From assembly GCF_001941845.1 (NCBI RefSeq), contig NZ_CP018870.1, positions 6,858,001 through 6,922,000 on the forward strand: a stretch of 64,000 bases of DNA, given 5' to 3'. Position numbers and translations under genes: made by a program. The DNA is from Streptomyces sp. TN58. Lineage in GTDB: Bacteria; Actinomycetota; Actinomycetes; Streptomycetales; Streptomycetaceae. This document shows positions 25,484 through 45,452 of this stretch, piece by piece (position 1 is the first letter of the stretch; each line of letters starts with the position of its first letter). The notes below the pieces were generated by a model. That model was not told the origin of the DNA, made no database searches, and saw only the letters and a program-made list of their open reading frames with translations.

Positions 25484-26359
25484 GTGGCCGTTGAGCACGT
25501 CGCCGGGAGAGCGCACGGGGGTGGTGAGACCGTGCGGCTGGCCGCCAGAGGGGTCACCGTCGGATACGGGGGGCGGGTCGTCATCGACGACCTGGACGTG
25601 GCCGTCCCGCCCCGGGTGATCACCACCATCATCGGCTCCAACGGCTGCGGGAAGTCGACCCTGCTGCGGACCCTGTCGCGGCTGCTGAAGCCGACCCGGG
25701 GCAGCGTCGTCCTGGACGGCGACGACATCGCCCGGCTCCGGACCCGGGACGTGGCGAAGAAGCTCGGGCTGCTGCCGCAGGCCCCGGTGGCCCCGGAGGG
25801 GCTCACCGTGGCCGATCTGGTGGCCCGGGGGCGGCATCCGCACCAGAGCTGGCTGCGGCAGTGGTCCTCCGACGACGCGGACGTGGTGGAGCGGGCGCTG
25901 GCCATGACCGGGGTCGCGGACCTGGCCGACCGCCCGGTCGACGCGCTGTCCGGCGGCCAGCGGCAGCGCGTGTGGATCTCGATGACGCTGGCTCAGGGCA
26001 CGGACCTGCTGCTGCTGGACGAGCCGACCACCTACCTGGACCTGGCGCACGCCGTCGACGTGCTCGACCTGGTGGACGACCTGCACGAGTCCGGATGCAC
26101 GGTGGTCCTGGTGCTGCACGACCTGAATCTGGCCGTCCGCTACAGCGACAACCTCATCGTGATGAAGGCGGGCGCCATCCTCGCCCAGGGGCATCCGCGC
26201 GACGTGATCACGGCGGAACTGCTGCACGAGGCGTTCGGGCTGCGTGCCAAGGTGATCGACGACCCGGTGGGGGACAGGCCGCTCATCGTGCCGATCGGCC
26301 GCGCCCACGTGAGGCCGGATCAGATGGACAAAGATACGGTTCAAGTAAGGCTAGGCTAG
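25484..26359 (+). CDS. cchE: Ferric-siderophore ABC ATPase
   Basis: A 291-residue FepC-type ATPase with intact Walker A (GSNGCGKST, ~52-60), signature LSGGQRQR, Walker B LLLLDEPTTYLD and switch His in VLHDLN. It powers uptake of ferric coelichelin through CchC/CchD. It starts at a GTG 3 nt after the GAGGGGGAA ribosome site. The last four codons are inside an iron box that controls the next gene, so coding and operator sequence overlap. Confidence 0.92.
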   Translation: MAVEHVAGRAHGGGETVRLAARGVTVGYGGRVVIDDLDVAVPPRVITTIIGSNGCGKSTLLRTLSRLLKPTRGSVVLDGDDIARLRTRDVAKKLGLLPQAPVAPEGLTVADLVARGRHPHQSWLRQWSSDDADVVERALAMTGVADLADRPVDALSGGQRQRVWISMTLAQGTDLLLLDEPTTYLDLAHAVDVLDLVDDLHESGCTVVLVLHDLNLAVRYSDNLIVMKAGAILAQGHPRDVITAELLHEAFGLRAKVIDDPVGDRPLIVPIGRAHVRPDQMDKDTVQVRLG

Positions 26360-26364
26360 CCTCA
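26346..26364. promoter_or_regulatory. Iron box overlapping the cchE stop codon, upstream of cchF
   Basis: taaggctaggctagcctca matches 14 of 19 positions of the DmdR1/IdeR consensus and ends 71 bp before cchF. It indicates a separate iron-regulated promoter for cchF/cchG. Confidence 0.75.
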
Positions 26365-26435
26365 CTTGGGCGCGCTACTGTGTGCCTGCCCTCGGCCGGG
26401 GGCGCAATGGACAGCACGAAAGCAAGGGATTGCCG

Positions 26436-27494
26436 ATGCTTCTCCATCGAACACCAGCCACGAACCGCTGGGTGCGGCCGGCGGCGGCGCTGGCCGCCGC
26501 GGCGCTCGGCGCCGGGCTCCTGTCCGGATGCGGCTCCGACCCGGCGGACCCGGCCGACAAGAAGAGCGGTGACGCCCCGGCCGCCGCGGCGGGCACCTTC
26601 CCGGTCACCGTGGAGCACGCCTTCGGATCCACGAAGGTCGCCAAGGCCCCCCAGCGGGTCGTCTCCGTCGGCTACACCGACGACCAGGCCGTCCTCGCGC
26701 TCGGCATCAAGCCGGTCGGCATGGTCGACCAGTACCCCAACCCGCCGGGCACCAGCCCCGACATCAACACCCAGTGGCCGTGGACCAAGGACAAGTGGGG
26801 CGACACCCGTCCCGAGGTCGTCATGAACAACGGCGACGCCGGCCCGAACTACGAGAAGATCGCCGCCCTGCGGCCGGACCTGATCGTCGCGGTCTACTCC
26901 GAGATCGACCAGGCCGCCTACGACAAGCTCTCCAAGATCGCCCCGACGGTGGGCCGGACCAAGGCCGAGAAGGAGCCGTTCAGCGCCCCCTGGCAGGACA
27001 ACGCCGTCCACATCGCCAAGGCCCTCGGCCAGGAGGCCAAGGGCACCGAACTGGTCAAGGGCATCCAGGACAAGCTCGACGCGGCCAGGAAGGCGCACCC
27101 CGGCTTCGCGACCCAGACCGCCGTCGCACTGTCCTGGTACAAGGACTCGGTCGCCCCCTTCACCACCACCGACGTACGCGGCCGACTGGTGACGGGCATC
27201 GGCTACAAGGGCCAGACCGAGATCGACAAGATCGCCGACGGCAAGTTCTACACCACGCTCTCCCCCGAGCGCATGGACCTCGTCGACGTCGACCGCATCT
27301 TCGTCATCGCCGACAAGGCCGACCAGGAAGCACTCAAGAAGTTCGAGCTCTTCACCAACCTGAACGCCGTCAAGAACGGAAAGGTCTCCTACCTCCTCGA
27401 CAGCGAGGGCCCGGCCGTCGGCGCGGCCATGTCCCAGGGAACCCTGCTCTCCCTGCCGTACGCCATCGACGAACTCGTCAAGTCGGCCGGCTGA
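26436..27494 (+). CDS. cchF: Ferric-siderophore-binding lipoprotein
   Basis: A 352-residue periplasmic-binding-type (FepB/FhuD) lipoprotein. The signal MLLHRTPATNRW...GLLSGCG has lipobox LSGC. The binding domain carries the usual opening APQRVVSVGYTDDQAVLALGIKPVG. It captures ferric coelichelin outside the cell and passes it to CchC/CchD. The ATG at 26436 has an AAGGGA site; an upstream in-frame ATG lacks one. An iron box lies just upstream. cchG starts 3 nt past its stop. Confidence 0.92.
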   Translation: MLLHRTPATNRWVRPAAALAAAALGAGLLSGCGSDPADPADKKSGDAPAAAAGTFPVTVEHAFGSTKVAKAPQRVVSVGYTDDQAVLALGIKPVGMVDQYPNPPGTSPDINTQWPWTKDKWGDTRPEVVMNNGDAGPNYEKIAALRPDLIVAVYSEIDQAAYDKLSKIAPTVGRTKAEKEPFSAPWQDNAVHIAKALGQEAKGTELVKGIQDKLDAARKAHPGFATQTAVALSWYKDSVAPFTTTDVRGRLVTGIGYKGQTEIDKIADGKFYTTLSPERMDLVDVDRIFVIADKADQEALKKFELFTNLNAVKNGKVSYLLDSEGPAVGAAMSQGTLLSLPYAIDELVKSAG

Positions 27495-27496
27495 GC

Positions 27497-29296
27497 GTGA
27501 GCGCCACGGACACGCTCGTCGCGCCGGCCACCCTGCGCACGACGACCGGAGGCGAGGCCACCCGCTGGGTGGTCTCGCACTGCCGCGAGGTGCCCTGGCT
27601 GACGGCCGCCACCGTCCTCACCACGGTGGCCGGCGCGGCCCTCCAGGTGCTCCCGCTGCTCCTGCTCGGCCGCGTCGTCGACGGGGTGGTGGCGGGCGGA
27701 CCCCGCTCCGTGCTCGTCACCACGGGCGTGCTCATGGCGGCCGCCGCGCTCCTCGGCGCGGCGGCCACCGCCCTGTCCACCTACCTGGTCGGCCGGCTCG
27801 GCGCGGACCTCCTCGCCAAGCTGAGGGAAGGCGCCGTCCGGGCGGTGCTCGGGATGCCGAGCGCCCGGATCGAACAGGTCGGCCGCGGAGACGTGCTCTC
27901 CCGCGTCGGCGACGACGTCGCCGTGCTGTCCAGGGGGATCCGCACCGCCGTACCCACCGTCTTCTCGGCCGGCGTGCTCGTCGCCATCGCCACCCTCGGC
28001 ATGTTCGGCCTCGACTGGAGGCTCGGCCTCGCGGGCGCCGGCGCGCTCCCCGCCTACGCCCTCGCCCTGCGCTGGTACCTGCCCCGCTCCGCCCCCCTGT
28101 ACAAGCAGCAGCGGGCCGTCCAGGCGGACCGCGCACAGGCGCTGATCAGCGGACTGAACGGGATCGACACCGTCCGCGCCTACCGCCTGGAAGGCGCCGT
28201 CCGCGAGAAGGTCACCACCGAGTCGTGGCGCGTACGCGAACTCGGCATCGAGGTGTTCCGCCTCTTCGGCCGGTTCGTCGGCCGGGAGAACCGCGCCGAG
28301 TTCATCGGACTCGTCCTCATCATCGTGACCGGGTACGCCCTGCTGGAGGCCGACGCCGCCACCCTCGGCGAGGTCTCGGCGGCCCCGCTCGTCTTCCACC
28401 GGCTGTTCACCCCGCTCGGTTCCATCATGTTCACCTTCGACGAGGCGCAGAAGTCGGGCGCGAGCCTCACCAGGCTGGTCGGCGTCCTCGGCGAGGACGC
28501 CCAGGACCGGCTGGTCGGCGCCCCCGCCGTCGAGCCGGCGGCCGACGAGCCCCACCCGGTGACCGTGAAGGGCCTGACGTTCGCCTATCCCGGCTCCGAG
28601 CGGCCGGTCCTGCAGGACGTCGACCTGTCCATCCCGGCGGGCGGCTCGCTCGCCCTGGTCGGGGCGACGGGCGCCGGCAAGTCGACGCTGGCCGCGCTGA
28701 TCGCCGGCATCGGCACCCCGCAGGCCGGATCGGTACGCATCGGCACGACCGACCTCGCCGGCCTGGACGAGGCCGGCGCGCGAGCCCTCGTCAGCATCCT
28801 GACGCAGGAGACGCACGTGTTCTCCGGGCCGCTCGCCGACGACCTGAGGCTCGCCGCACCGCAGGCCACCGACGCCGAACTGACCGCCGCCCTGCGCACG
28901 GTCGGCGCCGACGGCTGGGTGGACGCACTGCCCGACGGCCTGCGGACCCCGGTCGGCGAGGGAGGCGAGCGCCTCGACGTCACCAAGGTGGCCCAGATCG
29001 CGCTCGCCCGGCTCGTACTGGCCCGCTCACCCGTGGTGGTACTCGACGAGTCCACGGCCGAGGCGGGCAGCGAGGGCGCGGCCGAGCTGGAGCGGGCCGT
29101 GCTCGCCGCGTGTGCCGGCCGCACCACGCTGTTCGTCGCACACCGGCTGACGCAGGCCATGGCGGCGGACCGGATCGCCGTGCTCGACGCCGGCCGGGTC
29201 GTGGAGCACGGCACACACGAGGAACTGGTGGCCCTGGGCGGCCGCTACGCACAACTGTGGCGCGCCTGGCGCGAGGGAAGCCAGGACACGGCCTGA
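27497..29296 (+). CDS. cchG: ABC exporter half-transporter with degenerate signature motif
   Basis: A 599-residue fused transmembrane-ATPase half-transporter: six helices in residues ~35-330, then the ATPase. Walker A GATGAGKST (389-397), Walker B VVVLDE (513-518) and switch His549 are intact. The signature LSGGQ is replaced by LDVTK (493-497). A homodimer would therefore have no normal composite ATP site. CchI, encoded after the NRPS, has the reverse defect, so the two probably form a heterodimeric coelichelin exporter. The GTG start lies 3 nt after the cchF stop, with only a weak ribosome site. A strong hairpin follows the gene. Confidence 0.88.
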   Translation: MSATDTLVAPATLRTTTGGEATRWVVSHCREVPWLTAATVLTTVAGAALQVLPLLLLGRVVDGVVAGGPRSVLVTTGVLMAAAALLGAAATALSTYLVGRLGADLLAKLREGAVRAVLGMPSARIEQVGRGDVLSRVGDDVAVLSRGIRTAVPTVFSAGVLVAIATLGMFGLDWRLGLAGAGALPAYALALRWYLPRSAPLYKQQRAVQADRAQALISGLNGIDTVRAYRLEGAVREKVTTESWRVRELGIEVFRLFGRFVGRENRAEFIGLVLIIVTGYALLEADAATLGEVSAAPLVFHRLFTPLGSIMFTFDEAQKSGASLTRLVGVLGEDAQDRLVGAPAVEPAADEPHPVTVKGLTFAYPGSERPVLQDVDLSIPAGGSLALVGATGAGKSTLAALIAGIGTPQAGSVRIGTTDLAGLDEAGARALVSILTQETHVFSGPLADDLRLAAPQATDAELTAALRTVGADGWVDALPDGLRTPVGEGGERLDVTKVAQIALARLVLARSPVVVLDESTAEAGSEGAAELERAVLAACAGRTTLFVAHRLTQAMAADRIAVLDAGRVVEHGTHEELVALGGRYAQLWRAWREGSQDTA

Positions 29297-29299
29297 AGT

Positions 29300-29326
29300 C
29301 CGGCCCACCCGGTCCGGGTGGGCCGG
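29300..29326 (+). terminator. Strong hairpin between cchG and cchH
   Basis: ccggcccacccg gtc cgggtgggccgg: 12-bp perfect stem, 3-nt loop, starting 4 bp after the cchG stop. It leaves ~32 bp before the cchH ATG, so it either terminates or attenuates readthrough into the NRPS gene. Confidence 0.75.
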
Positions 29327-29358
29327 CCGGCGGACACTGAAGGGGCGTTGAGTCTTCG

Positions 29359-40369
<11,011 letters not shown>

Positions 40370-40383
<14 letters not shown>

Positions 40384-42070
40384 CACGCAGCGGCCCCGTT
40401 CGGGGTCCGGCATCCTGCGCACCGCACTGCGCCGCAACGTGGGCGCCATGGCCGGCGGCACCGTCCTCATGGGTCTTTACCAGGCCGGCGAGACCGCCTT
40501 CCCCATCGCGCTCGGCCTGATCGTCGAGCACACGATGCGGGACCGGAGCCCCGGCGCCCTGGTGCTGTCGATCGCCGCACTGGCGGTGATCATCACGACG
40601 GTGTCGCTGTCGTGGCGGTTCGGCATGCGCATCCTGCAGAAGGCCAACACGACCGAGGCGCACCGCTGGCGGGTGCGGGTCGCCGACTGCGGGCTCCAGC
40701 CCGTGGCCGGGGACGTCGGCCTGAAGTCCGGCGAGATCCTGACCATCGCCACCGAGGACGCCGACCAGACGGCCGACATCATCGAGGTCGTGCCCCTGCT
40801 GATCAGCTCGCTCGTCGCGGTGCTGGTCGCCGCCGTCGCGCTGGGGCTGGCGGACCTGCGGCTCGGCCTGCTGGTCATCGCGGGCACCGTCGCGATCCTG
40901 TCGATCCTGTCGGTGATGTCCCGGCGGATCGGCTCCAGTACGCGCGAACAGCAGGCCCGCGTGGCCCGCGCCGGTGCGAAGGTCGCCGACCTGATCACCG
41001 GTCTGCGCCCGCTGCACGGCTTCGGCGGCAACCACGCCGCCTTCCGCTCCTACCGGACGGTCAGTACCGAGGCGAAGCACCAGGCGGTCACCGTCGCCGG
41101 CGTGAACGGCGCGTACGCGGGCACCGCCATGGCCCTCAACGCGGCGCTGGCCGTCGCGGTGACGCTGACGGCGGGATGGCTGGCCTTCGACGGCCGCATC
41201 ACCGTCGGTGAACTCGTCATGGCCGTGGGACTGGCGCAGTTCATCATGGAACCGCTCAAGATGTTCTCGGACATGCCCAAGTACGTGATGATGGCGCGGG
41301 CTTCGGCGGAGCGGATGGCGCTGGTGCTGACCGCCCCGCCGGTCTCCGTGCCGGGCCCGCGCCGGCCCGCCCCGGGCGGCGGCCTGGAGATCGACGGGGT
41401 GAGCCACGGAGCCCTGCACGCCCTGAAGTTCCACGTGGCGGCGGGTGAGTTCGTCGCCGTCGCCGCGTACCAGCCGCGTGCGGCGGCCGACCTCGCCGCC
41501 GTCCTGGCCGTGAAGGTCCCGCCGCACACGTACGAGGGAGCCGTACGGGTCAGCGGCCAGGAGATCGGTGAGCTGTCGGTGGAGGCGGTGCGCGAGCACA
41601 TGCTGGTGAACCCCTACGACGCGGAGGTGTTCGCGGGCACGCTCCGCACCAACATCGACCCGTCGGGCCGCAGCCGCTCGGTCGCGGAGGCCGTCGAGGC
41701 GTCGATGCTGACCGACGTCGTGGCCCTGCACCGGGAAGGACTCGACTACGCCGTCCGCGACCGCGGGGCGAACCTGTCCGGCGGGCAGCGCCAACGGCTG
41801 TCGCTGGCCCGGGCCCTGGCCGCCGACAGCGACATCCTCGTCCTGCACGACCCGACGACGGCCGTCGACGCCGTCACCGAACAGCTCGTCGCACGCAACA
41901 TCGCCCGCCTGCGCCGGGGGCGCACCACCGTCGTGATCACGAGCAGCCCCGCCCTCCTGGACGCAGCCGACCGGGTCCTCGTGCTGGACGGCGGCGTCAT
42001 CACCGCCGAGGACACCCACCGCAACCTGCTCGCCACCGACCAGGACTACTGCCTGGCGGTGGCCAGATGA
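40370..42070 (+). CDS. cchI: ABC exporter half-transporter with degenerate Walker A and B
   Basis: A 566-residue transmembrane-ATPase half-transporter. The signature LSGGQ (469-473) is intact. The Walker A region reads [11 protein letters not shown], without the GK(S/T) loop. Walker B reads ILVLHDP (Asp replaced by His, catalytic Glu by Asp), and the switch His is replaced (VVITSSP). It cannot bind ATP normally by itself but can supply the signature half-site to CchG. Export of coelichelin by a CchG/CchI heterodimer is inferred. The ATG lies 14 nt inside the end of cchH; a TTG 15 nt earlier is an alternative. Confidence 0.9.
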
Positions 42071-42098
42071 GCGGCCGGGCCGCTTCGGGGCCGGCCGC
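42071..42098. terminator. Bidirectional terminator between cchI and cchJ
   Basis: gcggccgggcc / ggggccggccgc-type stem of 10 paired bases with one G-G mismatch and a 6-nt loop gcttcg, directly after the cchI stop and 5 bp from the cchJ stop. Confidence 0.65.
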
Positions 42099-42103
42099 CC
42101 GCG

Positions 42104-43222
42104 TCACCCCAGGGCCCACGCCACGTCCCGCAGCAGGGCGTGGCGCCAGCCCGCCCGGTCGTGGGCGGAGGGCGAGCGCGACACGCGTACGGCCGCGCCC
42201 GCCCGGGCGGCCAAGGTCTCGACCAGTGCGCAGTGGGGCAGCATCCGCGTCTCGTGTTCCCCCACGTCGAAGGCGACCCGCAGTCCCGACAGGTCGGCGC
42301 GCTCGCGCAGCCGCGCCGCGACGGCGCCGCCGAGCGGACCGCCCAGCGGGTCCGCCAGGTCCGCGGCGCCGGGCGCCCACCAGAACGACGGGGACTGGCA
42401 GGCGACCCGCGACACCAGGTCCGGGAACTCCAGAGCCGCGTACATGGCGCTCAGTCCGCCCAGGCTCTGCCCGGCGACCACCAGGCGGTCCGCGTCCACC
42501 GGCAGGCCCGTCCGCACCACCAGCGGCAGCAGTTCCTCCCGTACCGCCTCCCACAGCTCGGGCCGGCATCCGAACTCGGCCTCCCGGTCCCTCGTCGGCA
42601 GGAAGACCAGGGTGGCGGGAGGCATCCCGCCCGCCGCGACGGCCGCGTCGAACGCCGTCATGGCCGGATGCAGGTACAGCCAGTCGTCGCCGTCGAGGAG
42701 CAGCACCAACGGGCCGCCCCCGCCCGCCGGATGGACCCGTACGGTGCGCCGCCCGCCCAGGCGCCCGCTCGTCCAGCGGACCCGGGTGGACGGAAGCGGA
42801 AGCACCGGGTCGGCGCCGAGGGCGGGCCAGTACGGCTGGGCGGGGACGTCCGGGGTCGCGGCGAGGGACCGGTCACCGCCCGCACCGGCCGGGTTGAACG
42901 GGTCGGGGCACTCCGCGCCCTGCGCGAGGAACCGGTACGTGACCCGCAGCCGCGCCGGCATGCGGACCTGTGCGTACCAGCAGTCGGTGTCCGCCCACCG
43001 GCGCAGCGCCACCGGATGCGACCAGCTCTCGAAGACGACACTCGCCGGGGAGCCGCGCCACAGGAACAGCGTCACCCACCCGCCGTCCCCGGCGGGGACG
43101 GACGCCGGGCCTGCCGCAGCCGCCCAGAACTCCTCCGACCCGGGTTCGCCGGGCAGTCCGTACGGGGCGAACTCGCCCTGCGCATCCGCGCCTTGGCCGG
43201 GGACGGTGTCGGGCAGGCGCAT
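42104..43222 (-). CDS. cchJ: Siderophore esterase (Fes/IroE-like alpha/beta hydrolase)
   Basis: A 372-residue enterochelin-esterase-like protein: an N-terminal beta domain (VTLFLWRG, VRVTYRFLAQG-like strands) and an esterase D/Fes-type hydrolase domain with nucleophile motif GQSLGG near 258-263 and a C-terminal His (SAHDRAGWRHAL). In coelichelin clusters it is proposed to hydrolyse an ester, either releasing the tetrapeptide from the TE-less NRPS or opening the ferric siderophore for iron release. It is convergent with cchI and divergent from cchK across an iron box. Confidence 0.88.
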   Translation of the reverse strand: MRLPDTVPGQGADAQGEFAPYGLPGEPGSEEFWAAAAGPASVPAGDGGWVTLFLWRGSPASVVFESWSHPVALRRWADTDCWYAQVRMPARLRVTYRFLAQGAECPDPFNPAGAGGDRSLAATPDVPAQPYWPALGADPVLPLPSTRVRWTSGRLGGRRTVRVHPAGGGGPLVLLLDGDDWLYLHPAMTAFDAAVAAGGMPPATLVFLPTRDREAEFGCRPELWEAVREELLPLVVRTGLPVDADRLVVAGQSLGGLSAMYAALEFPDLVSRVACQSPSFWWAPGAADLADPLGGPLGGAVAARLRERADLSGLRVAFDVGEHETRMLPHCALVETLAARAGAAVRVSRSPSAHDRAGWRHALLRDVAWALG

Positions 43223-43269
43223 GCGGGTCTCCTTGTGAGCGGCAAGGGGAGAGACTAAGCTCGATGCAA

Positions 43270-43288
43270 TTAGGCGAGCCTAACCTAA
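43270..43288. promoter_or_regulatory. Iron box between cchJ and cchK
   Basis: ttaggcgagcctaacctaa is an almost perfect palindrome and the best match in the window to the DmdR1/IdeR consensus. It sits 28 bp before the cchK GTG and 48 bp from cchJ, so it can control both. Confidence 0.85.
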
Positions 43289-43315
43289 TCCCGACGTTCC
43301 GGGGAGGCAACGACC

Positions 43316-43528
43316 GTGAGCACCAACCCCTTCGACGACGACGAGGGCCGCTTCCTCGTCCTGGTGAACGACGAGGGCCAGCACTCGCTCTGGCCGTCCT
43401 TCGCCGACGTGCCCGGCGGATGGACGATCGCCCTGGGCGAGAACACCCGGGCGGCGTGCCTGGACTTCGTCGAGGCGAACTGGACCGATCTGCGGCCCCG
43501 GTCCCTCGCCCGGACGGCGGACGCCTGA
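43316..43528 (+). CDS. cchK: MbtH-like NRPS chaperone
   Basis: A 70-residue MbtH-family protein with the signature [19 protein letters not shown] and the C-terminal block [14 protein letters not shown]. It binds NRPS adenylation domains and is needed for their folding or activity, here presumably those of CchH. It starts at a GTG behind a GGGGAGG site and is controlled by the iron box just upstream. It closes the canonical cch gene set. Confidence 0.93.
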   Translation: MSTNPFDDDEGRFLVLVNDEGQHSLWPSFADVPGGWTIALGENTRAACLDFVEANWTDLRPRSLARTADA

Positions 43529-43609
43529 CCCTCCACCCCGCCTCCGCCTCCGCTTCGCCGTCCCGCACACCGCCGGCCGCGCCGGCCGACCTCTCTGGGG
43601 GCCCGCCCG

Positions 43610-45187
43610 ATGCTCTGCACCCGGCTGACCAACGCCCGCTTCCTCACCATGGACCCGGACCACCCGGTCGCCCGCGAACTCGGCATCTGGCGGGGCCGGA
43701 TCGTCGGCCTGGACGGCGCGGTCGCCGCCCTGCCCGCCCGCGAGGTGGTCGACCTCCAGGGGGCCACCGTGCTCCCCGGGTTCATCGACGCCCATGTGCA
43801 CCTGCCCTGGACCGGTTTCAAGGAGAACACCCCCAGCATGGCCGGCCGCACCCGGATCGAGGACGCCCTCGCCGTCGTGGCCGAGGCGGTCGCCCGCAAG
43901 GACGCGCCCGGATCCTGGGTGAGCGTCGTCGGCTACGACCAGCGGGCGCTGGGCCGCCACCTGACCGCCTCGGAGCTCGACGGGGTCAGCCGGGGCCACA
44001 AGCTGTACGTGCTCCACGACTCCGGGCACGGCTGCGTCGTCAACACCGCCGTCCTCGACCTGCTGCCCGCGGACGTCCCGCACGAGGACGGCTTCCTCAC
44101 CGAGGGCGCCATGGGAGCCGCCCGCGCCCTACGACTGCCCTACTCCCAGGAGGAGTTGGCCGAGGCCATCGGGCGCGCCGCCCGCACCTGTCTGGCCGAG
44201 GGCATCACCGCCTGCGCCGAGGCGGGCATCGGTGGCGCCCTCTTCGGGCACACCCCGGTCGAACTCGGCGCCTACCAACTCGCCCGCGAGAAGGGCCTGC
44301 TGCCGCTACGCGTCCAGCTGATGGTCTCCGCCGACCGGCTGCGTCCGGCCGGCGCACACGAGGCCGACGGCATCCCCAGGGCGCTCGATCTCGGCCTGCG
44401 CACCGGATTCGGCGACGACTGGCTGTCCGTGGGCGCGCTCAAGGTCTTCACCGACGGCGGGATGATGGCCCGCACCGCAGCCCTCAGCGCCCCGTACGAA
44501 GGCCTGGACCATGCCGGCCAGTTGCAGGACGACCCCGACGTCCTCGCCCGGACGATCGTCGACGGCCACCTCGCCGGCTGGCAGCTCGCCGTGCACGCCA
44601 TCGGCGACCGGGCCGCCGACGTGGCCCTGGACGCCCTGGAGGAGGCCCAGCGCCTGCGGCCCCGGCCCGACGCCCGGCACCGCATCGAGCACGCCGGCCT
44701 GATCCGCCCCGACCAGCTCCCGCGCTTCGCGCGGCTGGGCGTCAGCGCCGTGGTACAGCCCAACTTCCTGCGAAGCTTCGGCGACGACTACGCGGCCGTC
44801 ATGGGCGAGGAGCGGGCCCCCTGGCTCTACCGCGGCCGGGGCTTCCTGGACCACGGCATCACCCTGGTCGGCAGCTCCGACCGCCCGGTCACGGACGGCT
44901 CCCCGCTGCGCGCCGTCCAGTTCATGGTCGAGCGCGCCTGCGAGTCCGGCCGCCGGATCGGCCCGGCCGAGGCGATCACCGTCGACGAGGCCCTCCACGC
45001 CTACACGGTCGCGGGCGCCCACGCCTGCCGCTGGGAGGACACCGCAGGCAGCCTCACCCCGGGCAAGCGCGCCGACCTGACCGTCCTGGGCGACGACCCG
45101 CGGCGCGTGGACGTATCGCGCATCGGCGGCATCGACGTGGTGGCGACGTACGTCGACGGCCGCGAGGCCGGCAAACCGCGGCACTAG
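43610..45187 (+). CDS. Amidohydrolase family 3 (YtcJ-like) metal-dependent hydrolase
   Basis: A 525-residue amidohydrolase: N-terminal beta-sandwich, metal motif GFIDAHVHLPW (His62, His64), central ALKVFTDGG block, HAIGDRA and HRIEHAG metal-ligand His blocks, and the C-terminal block LTPGKRADLTVLGDDP. YtcJ-like members hydrolyse N-acyl or N-formyl amides and related substrates. It lies 81 bp past cchK on the same strand but is not part of the canonical coelichelin set. A role in formyl-hydroxamate turnover is conceivable but only a guess. Its TAG stop falls at the first base of a 60-bp palindrome. Confidence 0.85.
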   Translation: MLCTRLTNARFLTMDPDHPVARELGIWRGRIVGLDGAVAALPAREVVDLQGATVLPGFIDAHVHLPWTGFKENTPSMAGRTRIEDALAVVAEAVARKDAPGSWVSVVGYDQRALGRHLTASELDGVSRGHKLYVLHDSGHGCVVNTAVLDLLPADVPHEDGFLTEGAMGAARALRLPYSQEELAEAIGRAARTCLAEGITACAEAGIGGALFGHTPVELGAYQLAREKGLLPLRVQLMVSADRLRPAGAHEADGIPRALDLGLRTGFGDDWLSVGALKVFTDGGMMARTAALSAPYEGLDHAGQLQDDPDVLARTIVDGHLAGWQLAVHAIGDRAADVALDALEEAQRLRPRPDARHRIEHAGLIRPDQLPRFARLGVSAVVQPNFLRSFGDDYAAVMGEERAPWLYRGRGFLDHGITLVGSSDRPVTDGSPLRAVQFMVERACESGRRIGPAEAITVDEALHAYTVAGAHACRWEDTAGSLTPGKRADLTVLGDDPRRVDVSRIGGIDVVATYVDGREAGKPRH

Positions 45188-45246
45188 GGTCTGTATCGAG
45201 TTGCCCCGCGGCGTCGCGACGCCGCGGGGCAACTCGACACAGACCC
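45187..45246. terminator. 60-bp near-perfect palindrome
   Basis: 29 of 30 base pairs match with no loop (centre 45216/45217; the only mismatch is 45195 against 45238). It starts at the last base of the amidohydrolase stop codon. As RNA it would be an extremely stable terminator for both directions; as DNA it could extrude a cruciform. No T-run follows. Confidence 0.8.
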
Positions 45247-45247
45247 C

Positions 45248-45424
45248 AGGCCGTGTCTGACAAATCCCGCCGGGCGCGCGGCGCCCGGCACGCACACTCG
45301 CTGCGTTGTCGGAGTCATCCAAGTACGCCCAGTACAAGGATGATCCTCCGCCTTGCGATCGCACGCACCGGACGCCGCACGCCCCGCCCTGCGGGCGGAC
45401 GGCGCAATGTGTCAGGCACGGCCT
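45248..45424. mobile_element. 177-bp element with 24-bp terminal inverted repeats (MITE-like)
   Basis: The left end aggccgtgtctgacaaat... (45248-45271) and the reverse complement of the right end aggccgtgcctgacacat... (45401-45424) agree at 20 of 24 positions. The interior has no gene. It starts 1 bp after the 60-bp palindrome. No clear target duplication was found; CTAG occurs at 45184 and 45423. It may be a non-autonomous transposable element or the remnant of an IS. I believe similar interspersed sequences occur in other Streptomyces genomes, but this was not checked. Confidence 0.55.
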
Positions 45425-45452
45425 AGCCTCTGCCCGGCGTGCCCGTCGGCCG

